The notes beneath the pieces are model-generated. The model had not been told where the DNA came from and did no database searches. It saw only the letters and a program-made list of their open reading frames with translations. Positions 17,278 through 27,904 of a DNA stretch of 64,000 nucleotides are shown here, in pieces (position 1 is the stretch's first letter; the number at the start of each line of letters is the position of its first letter). The DNA comes from Anisus vortex (taxonomy: Eukaryota > Mollusca > Gastropoda > Planorbidae), in assembly GCA_949126835.1 (NCBI GenBank), contig OX421501.1:1923554-1987553 (forward strand). The letters are read 5' to 3'. The position numbers and the translations under genes are program-made.

Positions 17278-17291
17278 GTTGCCGACCCCTG
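17278..17291 (+). mobile_element. Right terminus of a hAT-type element at the end of the satellite
   Basis: The array passes from ...TATCTAAAACT directly into GTTGCCGACCCCTG. This matches the right end of the short hAT-like MITE at 49314-49507 (GGTTGCCGACCCCTG) and is the reverse complement of the usual CAGGGGTCGGCAAC type of start. The matching left terminus would lie left of the window, so target-site duplication cannot be tested. I infer that the satellite is the expanded interior of one such element. Confidence 0.7.
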
Positions 17292-17616
17292 TTCTACCGA
17301 ATTAAGTTTTGACAAAAATAAATGATCAAGCATAAAGATACGGGTTTCCAAAACACAATGACCTATGGCTTTCAAATAAGCTACAACTATCAAGACTCAT
17401 AAAATATATATAACATGAATATAATGATAATTTATTAAACAAATTAACGGAAAATATATCGAACGTAAAATGGTATTGCAATTAATGGCATTGAACCAAT
17501 ATATTTCTTATGTATTTAACTTTTAGATATTTTTGTAACAATTTATTCCTCCTCCCTTAAAAACTATTTAAAAATAATAATAAAATAAACTAATTTTTTT
17601 TTTTATATGTGACTAT
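17292..17616. other. AT-rich spacer, nothing recognised
   Basis: About 325 bp between the satellite and the LTR retrotransposon, with oligo-T and oligo-A runs. No coding, RNA or repeat signal was recognised. It ends in CTAT, the putative target-site duplication of the retroelement. Confidence 0.6.
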
Positions 17617-18246
17617 TGTTACGAATCTCGGTCATAAATGAATGACGTAGTAAGGCATTGACCTCTTAACAAGTGCGTATCAGAGTCCAAGGCGACCAAG
17701 GTTTGACCTTTGTGCCCTGAGGGCAGTTTAAATAAAATAATTCGTCCAACCCCGTGGAAATTGGAGGATAATTCTGGATCGTAGTAATTATACAGAAAGA
17801 GGTTAAAATGCGTATTAAGACCCTGTAGAATCTTCGATGATAGTTTTCTTTGTAAAGTTCCGACCTCCTTAAAGTGAGTTCAGTTTAAACGTTTGTAGAG
17901 AGAAGTCGCTATATTAATACTTGTACATATAATGTCATTTTGTTGAAATACTCATGTTACCATCAGTTGATGAGATTTATTGATCGTTTATATTGAGTCT
18001 ATAATTTAAATAAAACTGTTTATTCAACAACTGGAGTTGTTTGATCTATCATTGTTGAGTAAGGTGTTGAAGATAATTATCACGATTATAACTACATTAC
18101 TGCATAGATCTGTCAGTCAAGGAACCCCTAGCTTGGGCTACAGATTAGCAGAATCTAGAGACTTCTAATAAAGATACAACTATATTCATTGAATCTGATT
18201 TAACGAGTCGTAATAACAGTCATCATAATCATAGAGGGCCATAACA
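17617..18246 (+). repeat. 5' LTR of the retrotransposon
   Basis: 630 bp, TG...CA ends, with short inverted termini TGTTA and TAACA. It aligns without gaps to 23343-23972 with 9 single-base differences (about 1.4%). It should carry the promoter; AATAAA-type hexamers occur in its second half, but the U3/R/U5 borders cannot be set from sequence alone. Confidence 0.95.
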
Positions 18247-18249
18247 ATT

Positions 18250-18267
18250 TGGGGGCTCGTCCGGGAT
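18250..18267 (+). promoter_or_regulatory. Primer binding site, tRNA-Pro type
   Basis: TGGGGGCTCGTCCGGGAT, 18 nt starting three bases after the 5' LTR. This is the well-known sequence complementary to the 3' end of tRNA-Pro, as used by murine leukaemia-type retroviruses. It would prime minus-strand synthesis when the element is copied by a supplied reverse transcriptase. Confidence 0.85.
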
Positions 18268-18416
18268 AGTTGTATAGTGAAGCATATATTCAAGTTGTGT
18301 TGTGTTGTGTGTTGGAGCAGTGACCTACTGAGCAAGCCTAAGAACGCTGAAATTATTCTTCCGATTGGAAAAACGTAAGTTGGAAATTTACATTTTATAA
18401 ATCTCTTAAATAAAGA

Positions 18417-21113
18417 ATGGAATTTATTGAAAATCCAGAAGAAGAAGTTCTGAAAACTTTATCAATAAAGAAGTTAAAAGAGATTGCTGAGATCTTGAAG
18501 ATAGAAGTTACTGAAACTACACCATCGAGGACTGTGTTGACACAGCAGATAAAAGATGTGTTGATTGCGAGTGGCAAGTTGAAAGTTGAATCAAGCGCGG
18601 AGGGATATCAAGTTGAAGGTCAGATGTCCGAACAGTTGCGATTTCAACTAGAAATGAAACGTCTTGAGATGGAAGATAAGAAAAGTCAAAGAGAAACAGA
18701 AAGTCAGGAAAGAATAGAGCTAGCGAAGATAGGAGCTACTAAAAAAGAATCTCATAATGATGTAGAGATGGCCAGATGGAAAAAGCTAGTCCCTACCTAC
18801 ATTGATAAAGAAAGTGAAATAGCTAATTTCTTCCAGACCTTTGAGATTTCTTGCAGAGATTTTAAGTTCCCAGAAGATAAATGGGGAATATTAGTCAGAA
18901 CAGCTTTTACTCAGGGAAGGGCAAGAGATTGTGTTCTATTGTTAAAAGAGGAGCATTTAAATGATTATGAAATCATCAAAGATTCTGTACTGAAAGCGTA
19001 CAACCAAATACCTGAAAGTTATCGGAAAAGGTTCCGTCAGTACACAATGTCCCCTTACCAAACACACTTAGACTTCCTTCGAGCAGAAGAAAAGTTAATG
19101 GATCAGTGGATAAAATCCAGAAATATCTCCACATTAAAAGAAATGAAAGATATCATTCTGTTAGAGGATTTTATTAACAAAGTGAGGCCGGATATAAGAA
19201 TGTATTTATCCGAGCGTGACATCACTGACCCACATAAGGCTGCTGATTTAGCGGAACAGTATACACTGTGTCATAGGACAGCTGGTGAAAAGAATTTTAA
19301 TAGGGCACAACGGCAAGCAGAAAACACACCACAAAAACATCGTGAAAAAGAGCATTTTGTGAAACAAAATGATGTTAATAAGAAACCTGTCAACAAATAC
19401 GTCCAATGTACTTTTTGTAAAAGAACAGGACATAGCATTGAAGACGTTTGGAACATAAGGAAAGAAAAAGGACCTAATAAAGTGGTAATGTGCGTCAGAC
19501 ATGCACCAATACAGAATGTACAAGAAAGCGAAGATACAAACGAACTGAATTCGAAGGAAGATTCTTCTAAACCAGAAACACTGAGGGTGGATTTGCCTGA
19601 GAGCAAAAGTCAGAAGGTAGAGAAATCTACAACTAAAGATAATGAGGATAAATATCCTGATTATAAATACAGAATGGCTACTATTGGATTAATTGTCCAA
19701 GTCCACAGAGACGAAAAAGTAGACCAAAGTATTTTTGACTCGAACAAGAGTCTGAAGTCATCGAAAGATGAAAAACCACCCGAAAGTCATGGTCAAGGGA
19801 AGAATAAAATTGACACAGAGACCCTGTGCAGTTTTCAACCGTTCATTAGTGAAGGTTGTGTGGCCTTACAAAAGGAAGGACCACTGAAGTCCGTAAACAT
19901 ATTACGAGACACAGGAGCATCATTAACACTGCTGCTTAAAGATGTATTACCATTGAATGATAATACATTGACAGGACAGACTGTCCTATTGAGAGGTTTT
20001 GAATGGAAAGAAGAAATACCTCTACATAGGATATACCTCGCATCTGGCTTGGTGAAAGGATATGTGACAGTTGGAGTAATATCAAAACTTCCTGTTGAGG
20101 GCATTTCCGTTATCCTAGCAAATGATTTGGCGAAAAGGAGGGTGAGACCTGAACTGATTGTGAAGGAAAATCCCGACCCTAGTCCTATTGTGGAGACAGG
20201 AAAAGAAAAAGAACTTTATCCTGTAGGTGATGTCATAAATGGTATGACACCACAGAAAAAGAAAGAAGAAATTCTCTCACAAGAAAAGAAAAGGAAAGAA
20301 GAAATTCTCCCACGAGAGAAGAAAGAGGAAGAAGAAGTGGAACTTGATACTACTATTTTCTCCATGATTGAAGATTGTCCGAAAGGAAATGAACAATCAA
20401 AGAAGTCATCACAAAATGAATTGATTGCTGAGCAGAAAGTAGACCCAGAGTTGCTACAGTTACATGAGAAAGCTGTCGACGAGGAAGAAACTCCTACTAC
20501 TGATGTCTATGAACAGATAGACCACAGCATGCTCAAACAACAATGCAAACCTGCAGTTGCCGGTACAGATGAAGATTTGAGGAGCATCACTGAAGAAACG
20601 AGTGCTGAGAACTGGACCGAAACTACCAAAAGCTATGGGTTACCACAATCCATACCGACAGATCGAAGGACCAACTTCGCCCCGGAACTCTTCAATCCAG
20701 TCCTAAAGAACTTATGCCTGGAGCAGGAGATGTCAACTGAATCCTATCCGGAAAGTCGAGGAGCCTATGGACCAATCTTTGGACCCACTGTCCAAGGACC
20801 ACTCAAAATACTTCAAGAGGAATGGCCGACCGAATTGGACCTCCTTGGGCTGATCAAGTACCTAGATAAGTACATAATTTTTTTGTCTGACATAACTGTT
20901 TTTGTTAGAAAAAAATTGTACACTGCTCACATGCAGATGCCATTGTTGTGTGATGAAAGAAAGGCAAAAATATTATATCATTTGAAAATTATAAAGCCTT
21001 ACCTTCTGAAAACAATTGGAATAAGCTTGATGTTGTTAACATTGTTACCCTTAATTGTAAAATTTATGCCTGGAGTACAGGATGAATTGAATGACAAATT
21101 CACTGATAGTTAG
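18417..21113 (+). CDS. Gag-protease-truncated integrase polyprotein of the LTR element (898 aa)
   Basis: The ATG lies about 150 bp after the primer binding site and is the first of the long frame. Residues 1-130 are charged and helical. Residues about 130-290 resemble the gag/SCAN-like capsid region of vertebrate and invertebrate Ty3-type elements. A zinc knuckle starts at C331 (C331, C334, H339), but the fourth ligand is V344 instead of Cys. A retropepsin motif DTGAS lies at D498, with the later VILANDLA as flap-side partner. A Lys/Glu-rich linker follows. Residues about 735-795 match the integrase core around its second Asp (D749), but the catalytic Glu position (785) is Gly, and the first Asp, the reverse transcriptase and RNase H are gone. 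The last part matches the integrase tail (HLKIIKPY) and then a hydrophobic segment at about 866-884, perhaps membrane-inserted. Despite the deletions the frame is intact. Confidence 0.85.
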   Translation: MEFIENPEEEVLKTLSIKKLKEIAEILKIEVTETTPSRTVLTQQIKDVLIASGKLKVESSAEGYQVEGQMSEQLRFQLEMKRLEMEDKKSQRETESQERIELAKIGATKKESHNDVEMARWKKLVPTYIDKESEIANFFQTFEISCRDFKFPEDKWGILVRTAFTQGRARDCVLLLKEEHLNDYEIIKDSVLKAYNQIPESYRKRFRQYTMSPYQTHLDFLRAEEKLMDQWIKSRNISTLKEMKDIILLEDFINKVRPDIRMYLSERDITDPHKAADLAEQYTLCHRTAGEKNFNRAQRQAENTPQKHREKEHFVKQNDVNKKPVNKYVQCTFCKRTGHSIEDVWNIRKEKGPNKVVMCVRHAPIQNVQESEDTNELNSKEDSSKPETLRVDLPESKSQKVEKSTTKDNEDKYPDYKYRMATIGLIVQVHRDEKVDQSIFDSNKSLKSSKDEKPPESHGQGKNKIDTETLCSFQPFISEGCVALQKEGPLKSVNILRDTGASLTLLLKDVLPLNDNTLTGQTVLLRGFEWKEEIPLHRIYLASGLVKGYVTVGVISKLPVEGISVILANDLAKRRVRPELIVKENPDPSPIVETGKEKELYPVGDVINGMTPQKKKEEILSQEKKRKEEILPREKKEEEEVELDTTIFSMIEDCPKGNEQSKKSSQNELIAEQKVDPELLQLHEKAVDEEETPTTDVYEQIDHSMLKQQCKPAVAGTDEDLRSITEETSAENWTETTKSYGLPQSIPTDRRTNFAPELFNPVLKNLCLEQEMSTESYPESRGAYGPIFGPTVQGPLKILQEEWPTELDLLGLIKYLDKYIIFLSDITVFVRKKLYTAHMQMPLLCDERKAKILYHLKIIKPYLLKTIGISLMLLTLLPLIVKFMPGVQDELNDKFTDS

Positions 21114-23342
21114 TTACCAAACTTACTATTTTAAAACTAAATCTCTTACTTGTGAAGAAAAAGGAATGAGTAAAAGTATTGTTAGAGTAAATATCATTAT
21201 AGTGTGATATTTCTAAACAAACTTGTTAGGTTGAGCATTTAAAATAATTGCTATAAGAGAAAAAGATCAGTTTTATCCGCAGAATTGGTTTCTAAATCAG
21301 AGGACGTTATAAATGTGGACTGATTATAAGATGTGTTTGAGAATCTCTGGAAATGATAATTGAAACATTTGGCAGAGAGGATAATTTGATTGAAAAAGAT
21401 GTAAATGGTTTTGAGAAAAGAGAATTTTTCTATCACTAAAGTATTGAGAAATGTTTTTTATTGTACTATGGAAATTTATTTTATCATGTACTGTTGTTGA
21501 AATAATTGCACTGAGTCAAGATGCAAATTTCTTCTATGTGAATTTATTCATTTGTTCTATTATCATTGAATGTATGATAAAGAAGGGTAAAAAAATAGTT
21601 GCAGCAAGGCAGAACTATGACTAACAAGAATTCCAAGAAATGTATTATATATGATTTTTCACTTTTAGGATACTGTTACATGAAAAGCAGACCAGAAGTA
21701 GAAACTAATAAAACTTTGTATCCTTGTTTGTATAAATTTAGGATATGTGCCACTGATTTGACACTGTAAACCAGAATGATTGAGAATTTCATGGTTGAAA
21801 ATTTATAATGTTGACATACCAATGTTCAACAAATGTATTATTAATTAAGGATTTCATGTCAAGATTGTAGAACTAATCTATTTTTTTCTGTATGAGTTAA
21901 AATAGATTGAATGAATTGTACTGACAATCAAAAGATTGGGTAGACCTGAACACTGTGAGGAACAGGAGAACCTAGAATCTATGAATAATGAATAAAACCT
22001 TTGTGGAACATGGAAAAGAGCAATGGATTCCAACCTTACCATAACTGAAAAGCTGGGAGATGGAACCATTCAGACCAGAAATTGTTTTGTAAAAATTGTT
22101 AAATTGATTTCTGTCTGAAAAAAATATAGTCTATGCTCTTTAAATTCTAATCTTTTATCTTTTGTACTTCAATAATATTGTATTTGAAATGTCTTTGATG
22201 TAATCTAAAGAAAATAAGTACTTACTGTGTAGTACTAAGATTGTATGAAGATAATATAATCTGCTTTGATTGATAGTTAATTAAGTAAATTAACCAAATT
22301 TGTTTCAAGTAAATCCATGTCTGCATGAAAGATAGAATGTTTCAATGTGAACTCTTTTAAAAAGAAAATAATGACGTCGAAAGGTCATGGTAAAATGAAA
22401 GATTGAAATATTTTTAATGAAATTGTCTATAAACTATTTTAATTCGTGAACAGACTATGTTTAATGTTCTTAAAATAACATAAATGAATTTGATTTTGAG
22501 ATGATAGTTGTTAAAGAATGCTCATTTAATACGATAATTTTTTTAATCGCGTAGAGACTAATTTCTGACCTAAAGCCGTAATAGGGTAAAAATTTGCATA
22601 GCGATGTAAACATGTAGGGAATGAGAGAGTGATCGAAAAAAAAAAGAGAGGGAGAGAGAGAGTGCGGAATTGACCTCAATCTTTTGTCCCGACACAGACA
22701 GTTTGGTCTAATGTGTTAGTCAGCCTACAGGCTTAAAAAAAAAAAAAAATATACTGTCTACACGAGCAATAATTTTTGTAACGTGAAATTAGGTCAGGGC
22801 TAGTATTTTTTTTTGTTTTGTAATTGAGTTAGGCCTAGTATGTGTTCTATCAGAACGTTGGGTTTTTCTCCTTATGAAAAAAAAAGTCGTGTCTGAATAG
22901 ACATTAAGTGATTTTTTTTCTTTTGTTGTATAATTACAAATTGTAAAAGATATTAGTTTATAATTAAATGGACGAGAGAGTTTTTATAACAGTGGAATGT
23001 TCATGTAATAGAAATTATAAATTGTATTATATTATATCTATTAAGAATGATTATGTATTTTTTCTTGTATACAAGATTTAGAAAACAATTTAATTGTCCA
23101 TTGTTTTGAATTAAAAATTGAATGATTGGATGACTGTAGTTAAGCCATTTGATAAGATTAACTTATATTGCATATATTATATGTTATTGTTATCAGTTTG
23201 ATTGAATTAGTGGAATAGCCAATTGAACTGTATTGTATTTTTCCCCGGAATATTTTCTTTTATAATTATTCCTTAAAATTAACATTTTTTTGTATTGTTA
23301 AAATGTAAAAGAAATAATTATAAAACTTTTTAAGGGTGGTCG
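21114..23342 (+). other. 3' non-coding part of the LTR element
   Basis: 2.2 kb of AT-rich sequence between the polyprotein stop and the 3' LTR. No ORF over about 70 codons and no envelope-like signal was recognised. A purine-rich run lies near 22636-22665. The bases just before the 3' LTR (AAGGGTGGTCG, ending at 23342) are the likely polypurine tract, although it is short and interrupted. Confidence 0.65.
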
Positions 23343-23972
23343 TGTTACGAATCTCGGTCATAAATGAATGACGTAGTAAGGCATTGACCTCTTAACAAGT
23401 GCGTATCAGAGACCAAGGCGACCAAGGTTTGACCTTTGTGCCCTGAGGGCAGTTTAAATAAAATAATTCGTCCAACCCCGTGGAAATTGGAGGATAATTC
23501 TGGATCGTAGTAATTATACAGAAAGAGGTTAAAATGCGTATTAAGACCCTGTAGAATCTTCGATGATAGTTTTCTTTGTAAAGTTCCGACCTCCTTAAAG
23601 TGAGTTCAGTTTAAACGTTTGTAGAGAGAAGTCGCTATATTAATACTTGTACATATAATGTCATTTTGTTGAAATACTTATGTTACCATCAGTTGATGAG
23701 ATTTATTGATCGTTTATATTGAGTCTACAATTTAAATAAAATTGTTTATTCAACAACTGGAGTTGTTTGATCTATCATTGTTGAGAAAGGTGTTGAAGAT
23801 AATTATCACGAATATAACTACATTACTGCATAGACCTGTCAGTCAAGGAACCCCTAGCTTGGGCTACAGATTAGCAGAATCTAGAGAATTCTAATAAAGA
23901 TACAACTATATTCATTGAATCCGATTTAACGAGTCGTAATAACAGTCATCATAATCATAGAGGGCCATAACA
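23343..23972 (+). repeat. 3' LTR of the retrotransposon
   Basis: 630 bp, same ends as the 5' LTR, with nine substitutions relative to it. Followed by CTAT, the putative target duplication. Confidence 0.95.
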
Positions 23973-24139
23973 CTATTATGGAAGAGCCATTATCCACCCA
24001 ACCCTACCCGTTTTCCATTAAGTTCATCACGTCACTTCCTTACCTTAAGTGAATAAAAACCAAAATCATATATATCAGAATTTATAAAATCAGTCAAAAT
24101 TTTATCAATTTGATTTCAGCACCAAGTAGGCTACGTATT

Positions 24140-24480
24140 GTTTGTATGAAGCATCTTCCGCAAAGAACAATACACTATATTACAATTAAGAACAGGACAT
24201 ATAGCACTCAACTCACACCTCAATAGAATAAACCCAACAAACGCTCCCATCTGCAGACACTGTCTCTCCCCACAATAATAACTGTAGACCACTTTCTACT
24301 TGAATGTGCTAAACTAATCAACCTAAGGCACACACTACTACTCCCCCCCTTCCCCCCTCATCCTATCCATTATCAACACACTATACAGCAATACAGAACA
24401 ACTAAAAAGGAGACATGTAAATATGTTTGTCTGGCATTGACTGCAAGAGAGCAAACTGCTCTGCAGACTGGCTTATATAA
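24140..24480 (+). pseudogene. LINE ORF2 C-terminal relic
   Basis: In translation this gives LRTGHIALNSHLNRIN, then a Cys/His cluster (CRHC) and, after a frameshift and stops, DHFLLECAKL. This is the pattern of the zinc-knuckle region after the reverse transcriptase in several non-LTR retrotransposons. At least one frameshift and stop codons break it. Clade not assigned. Confidence 0.65.
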
Positions 24481-24915
24481 GAATAAGAAGTATGAAGACT
24501 ATATAAAAACAATCCGGTGTCTCATCAAATTAAACTCCGTACAACAAAATCATCGCATAACGTCGGTCAAACTTTAAAAATAAATTTTCATTCATAATTT
24601 TCAAAACGTTATTTCTAAATAAATATAAATGGAAGCGTTTAAAAATCTAAATTTCGCGACGTGTCAAATGTGGAATTGTCGTAATTCTGACATCCGATTC
24701 ATATCTATAACTTTAAAACCTGCTGCCCGAGGACATCCATTCACTCAGTTGGCGTGTTTTATACTGAGGATATCAGCCAGAACAAGTGCTCTAAGTGAAA
24801 GATTGGAAGTGTGGAAGGATATAATTAAATAAGTTTTATACACGTATGCATTTTATTTATATATTTAATCTGTATGATATCAATGTTTAATGCCATTGAT
24901 TTTAGCATGAGATGC
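24481..24915. other. No feature recognised
   Basis: AT-rich sequence with one 67-codon ORF on the plus strand (24629-24832) that resembles nothing I know and has no supporting context. Confidence 0.5.
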
Positions 24916-25141
24916 ATGCTTATCTTGTGTGCTTATCGTGTGTGCTTACCTTGCGACCTTATCTTGAGTGTTTATCTTGCGTGCTTAGCTTGTGTGCTTA
25001 TCCTGTTTGCTTATCTTGTGTGCTTATCTTGTGTACTTATAGTGTGTGCTTATCGTGTGTGCTTATCATGTGTTTTATCTTGCGTGCTTATCTGCGTGCT
25101 TATCTTGTGTGCTTATCTTGCGTGCGTATCTAGTGTGCTCC
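24916..25141 (+). repeat. 13-bp minisatellite, about 17 copies
   Basis: Imperfect tandem copies of GCTTATCTTGTGT, with variants at the TCTTG part. The Cys/Leu/Val-rich ORFs across it are products of the repeat. Confidence 0.9.
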
Positions 25142-25429
25142 CTGAGTCTACACATCTCCACTACTTCTATCTAGGGTCAATGTCAGCATGTAATGACCTT
25201 CGATGTCTCAACTGGACGACATATTCCCCAAGTGTTCTCCAACCAGCTGTTCTCTTCATGACGGCCAATCAGTGGTTCTAACATTTTGCTATATTTCTGG
25301 CTCATGTGCACGGCAATAAATTTTGAATCTATAACTAAATATTATTAGTGTAATAGTTTCCTTTATAACGAATACAGCGATCTTTGACATTTTTCCGGGG
25401 TATATTATCGTATACATTAAAGACGTTCA

Positions 25430-25740
25430 CTCTACAAAGAAGATTATTGCGTCCTACGCACATCCGTGGTCTAAGCCTAGTCTAGAATTTTTATAAGTGT
25501 TTTAGATGATGTTAAGGAAGCTCATTCCGTTCCCGGATGCCACTCGGGAAGAAAGAGTAATATGATATGCGTTTGTTCTCGCATAAGGAATAAGAAAAGT
25601 GTTAACAGTTTGTTCATGTGTTACTTTGTATAAAAGATATATTATTTTATAAATCGCTTCGATTTTAATAACAAATCTAAAGATTTTATCTTTCCGTTTG
25701 TATGACGAAACTTTGAATAACAAAACCTGTTTCATTCCGA
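25430..25740 (-). mobile_element. LINE fragment, ORF2 C-terminus (copy 1 of 3)
   Basis: On the minus strand it reads ARTNAY...SRVASGNGM, like the end of a non-LTR ORF2, where ARTNAY is followed by an RxxxxWN-type motif. The plus-strand words AGAAGATTATTGC and GATGATGTTAAG recur in the copies near 40690 and 53610. All three have the same orientation. Identity as a LINE is moderately sure; the shared repeat family is clear. Confidence 0.6.
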
Positions 25741-25844
25741 CCTGTACTTAAAGGAAACGGAACTCTATTATCGCTAGAAAGAAAACGGAAGTATTTAGTT
25801 ATATCTATCGTCATTGTATACCTAGAACCTTATTCGTCGTCGGC

Positions 25845-26490
25845 ATCCTGCAGTCTCGAGAGACAATGGTGTAGCTTCATGGTTGAGGTGACCAGCTGCA
25901 CCGCCGAGAATGGCTGTGTAGACCGACTCGGGAGTGGCAATCCCTGCCGCACTTGAGGCATTTGAAGGCGGACGGCTGCTGCAGCAGGTGTTTCGGCCTC
26001 GCTCTTTTCTGGATGGCAGTCTCATTGCGCCTGATTTATGTGCGGGATGTGCCACGCCTAACTGCGAGCCTCCAGGTTGGTCGGGCAGAAGCCTGGCATT
26101 CCCATGCTTTGAGGTCGATGGATCTCTGGATCAAGTTCCTTTTACATAGGTCACTGAAGCGCAGTTTAGGGCGCCCTGTCTTCCTACGACCTTCGACCAG
26201 CTCTCCGTAGAGGAGGTCTTTGGGAGTGCGGCCTGCATGCATCCTCTTTACATGGCCGAGCCACCTGAGGCGTTTCTCGCTGAGCACAGCATGAAGGCTG
26301 CTCATGTTGGCTCTCTCCAGCACCTCTGTATTGGAGACCCTATCCTGCCACTTGATCTGCAGTATTCTCCGTTGGCACCTCGTGTGGAAGCTGTTGAGCT
26401 TCTTTTCATGCCTTGCGTAGGTGGTCCATGACTCACAGCCATACAGGAGAGTGCTGAGTACACAGGCGTGGTAGACGCGCAGTCTGGTCC
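25845..26490 (-). pseudogene. LINE reverse-transcriptase C-terminal relic
   Basis: The minus-strand frame 26036-26323 reads RLRWLGHVKRM...PKDLLYGEL...GRPKLRF, a very characteristic C-terminal signature of a widespread non-LTR reverse transcriptase family. A frameshifted upstream part (26302-26490) contains the expected CQ/RILQIKWQDR-like stretch. GC content is higher than in the flanks. Truncated at the 5' side and broken by frameshifts. A plus-strand relative lies at 56511-57170. Confidence 0.8.
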
Positions 26491-26834
26491 TTTATTAAAG
26501 CTATCAATAGGCCTATATTCCGTCATTTTCGATAATTTACATAAAGAAAATATAAGTAAAATTAAAAGTAGTATTTACCTTTGTCTGTTTTTGAATTCCA
26601 TGTCAGGCTTGCATAGATACTCATTTATGTTTTAAAAAAAAAAAAACTTAAAAAAAAATAAATATTGGCCTATGCAATGTGTGTGTTTACATCATTTCAA
26701 GGGTAATCTGTGATAGATTTTTATTTTAAAAGAAAACGCACCATTAAACACATTACGAAAATAGAATTTTCAAAAAAAAGCGACGCGCAAGATTTACATT
26801 TTGTCAATTCGTTCACTTTTTGCATCGAGAAATA

Positions 26835-27398
26835 GGGTGTTTGCAGTCACGTGACAAAAATCACGTGTTTTTTGTTTATTTTGTGGAATGGTGTAGGCCT
26901 ACAATGGCCGCTGTATTAATATAGTTTCATATAGGCTCGAGCTTTTTTATTGATATTTTGTGTTTAAAATCATGATTAAAGTATTAATATGGATTTTATT
27001 AATTCTATATTAGATTAATAGACCTATCACAAGAAGATTCTTACATTAAAAATGTTACATTACTATTGAACGATTAGGCCTACAATGAAAATAATGAATG
27101 ACTCCAATAATTCAATTCAATAAATCCATTCAAATGCAACACTTACCGGCCAGATATTAAGATTATGAATTGAGCTTAAAATGTTGAAATTCGTTGAAAA
27201 AATACCATGTCAGTCTTTCTCTTGTACTAGTAAGATGATCTACGAGGATTTATCTAATGATTTGTGCGTAGGATAGCCATTATTCAGATGTGAATTTGGC
27301 ATGATAAAGAAGTACTTCACCATTTTTGTACATCAAGTGTCTTCTATTTACACAAAAACGTCACTAAAAAAACTAAGCCACGCCCATTGCAAACGCTC
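26835..27398. mobile_element. Possible non-autonomous DNA transposon
   Basis: Starts with GGGTGTTTGCAGTCACGTGAC and ends with CCATTGCAAACGCTC. The inner GTTTGCA and TGCAAAC form a short inverted pair about 560 bp apart, and the interior is AT-rich and non-coding. Similar GTTTGCAGTCACGTGAC ends occur in animal repeats, but termini and target duplication are not certain. Confidence 0.35.
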
Positions 27399-27904
27399 TT
27401 ATTATGTTCAATAGTTCAGTGGTTACAGATCCCATGATATGATCAGAATATTGACAAGTTGAGAGCTATGAGACAGCACTACTCCGTGTCATGAATGCTT
27501 GTCTTTGTAGTGAAGAAGGGAGAGAATTCGGAAACGATACAAGGAAAAACACCAGCCCTGGATGTTGAAAGAGCTAAATACAGAAGGACCGATCATGCTA
27601 AATTTAATAGAAGCGCTACAACAATCACCATTATTATGATTATCTACCTTTCAACAAAATGAGTGAAAATGTTAGGCTGACATAATTGAAAACACATATT
27701 TAAACCGACTCTATTCTCAGGAGAAAGGAATATGTTAGTTTAATTTTTTAAGGGGGTGATAACTTCTATTATTTTCAATCTTACAGAGTTTTATTCTATT
27801 CAGAAGGTTAATGTATTATCTGTGTTTGAGTTTCCCTTATATCGTTTCATTATCTTTTTTTTAGAAATTAAATATTTTATATAGCGTTATTTATACCAGA
27901 AAAA
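27399..27904. other. No feature recognised
   Basis: About 500 bp of AT-rich sequence without coding or repeat signal that I can identify. Confidence 0.5.

Larger units (their letters stand above)
17617..23972 (+). mobile_element. LTR retrotransposon, Ty3/gypsy-like, RT-deleted, 6.36 kb
   Basis: Two direct 630-bp LTRs starting TGTTACG and ending CATAACA bound a 5.1-kb internal region. CTAT occurs immediately before the 5' LTR and after the 3' LTR, consistent with a 4-bp duplication (5 bp if the adjoining A is counted). A primer binding site follows the 5' LTR after 3 bp. The single long ORF encodes gag, an aspartic protease and the tail of an integrase. Reverse transcriptase and RNase H are absent. 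The few differences between LTRs (9 substitutions, no indels by eye) indicate recent insertion. The element is therefore probably non-autonomous and mobilised by a full-length relative. The assignment to Ty3/gypsy rests on the protease and integrase order and sequence style. Confidence 0.9.

Noticed and set aside
21114..23342. Possible envelope gene in the LTR element
   Set aside because: No ORF of useful length and no signal-peptide or fusion-type features; treated as non-coding.
24874..25281. Cys/Leu-rich 135-codon ORF resembling a membrane protein
   Set aside because: The apparent hydrophobic repeats come from the 13-bp minisatellite.
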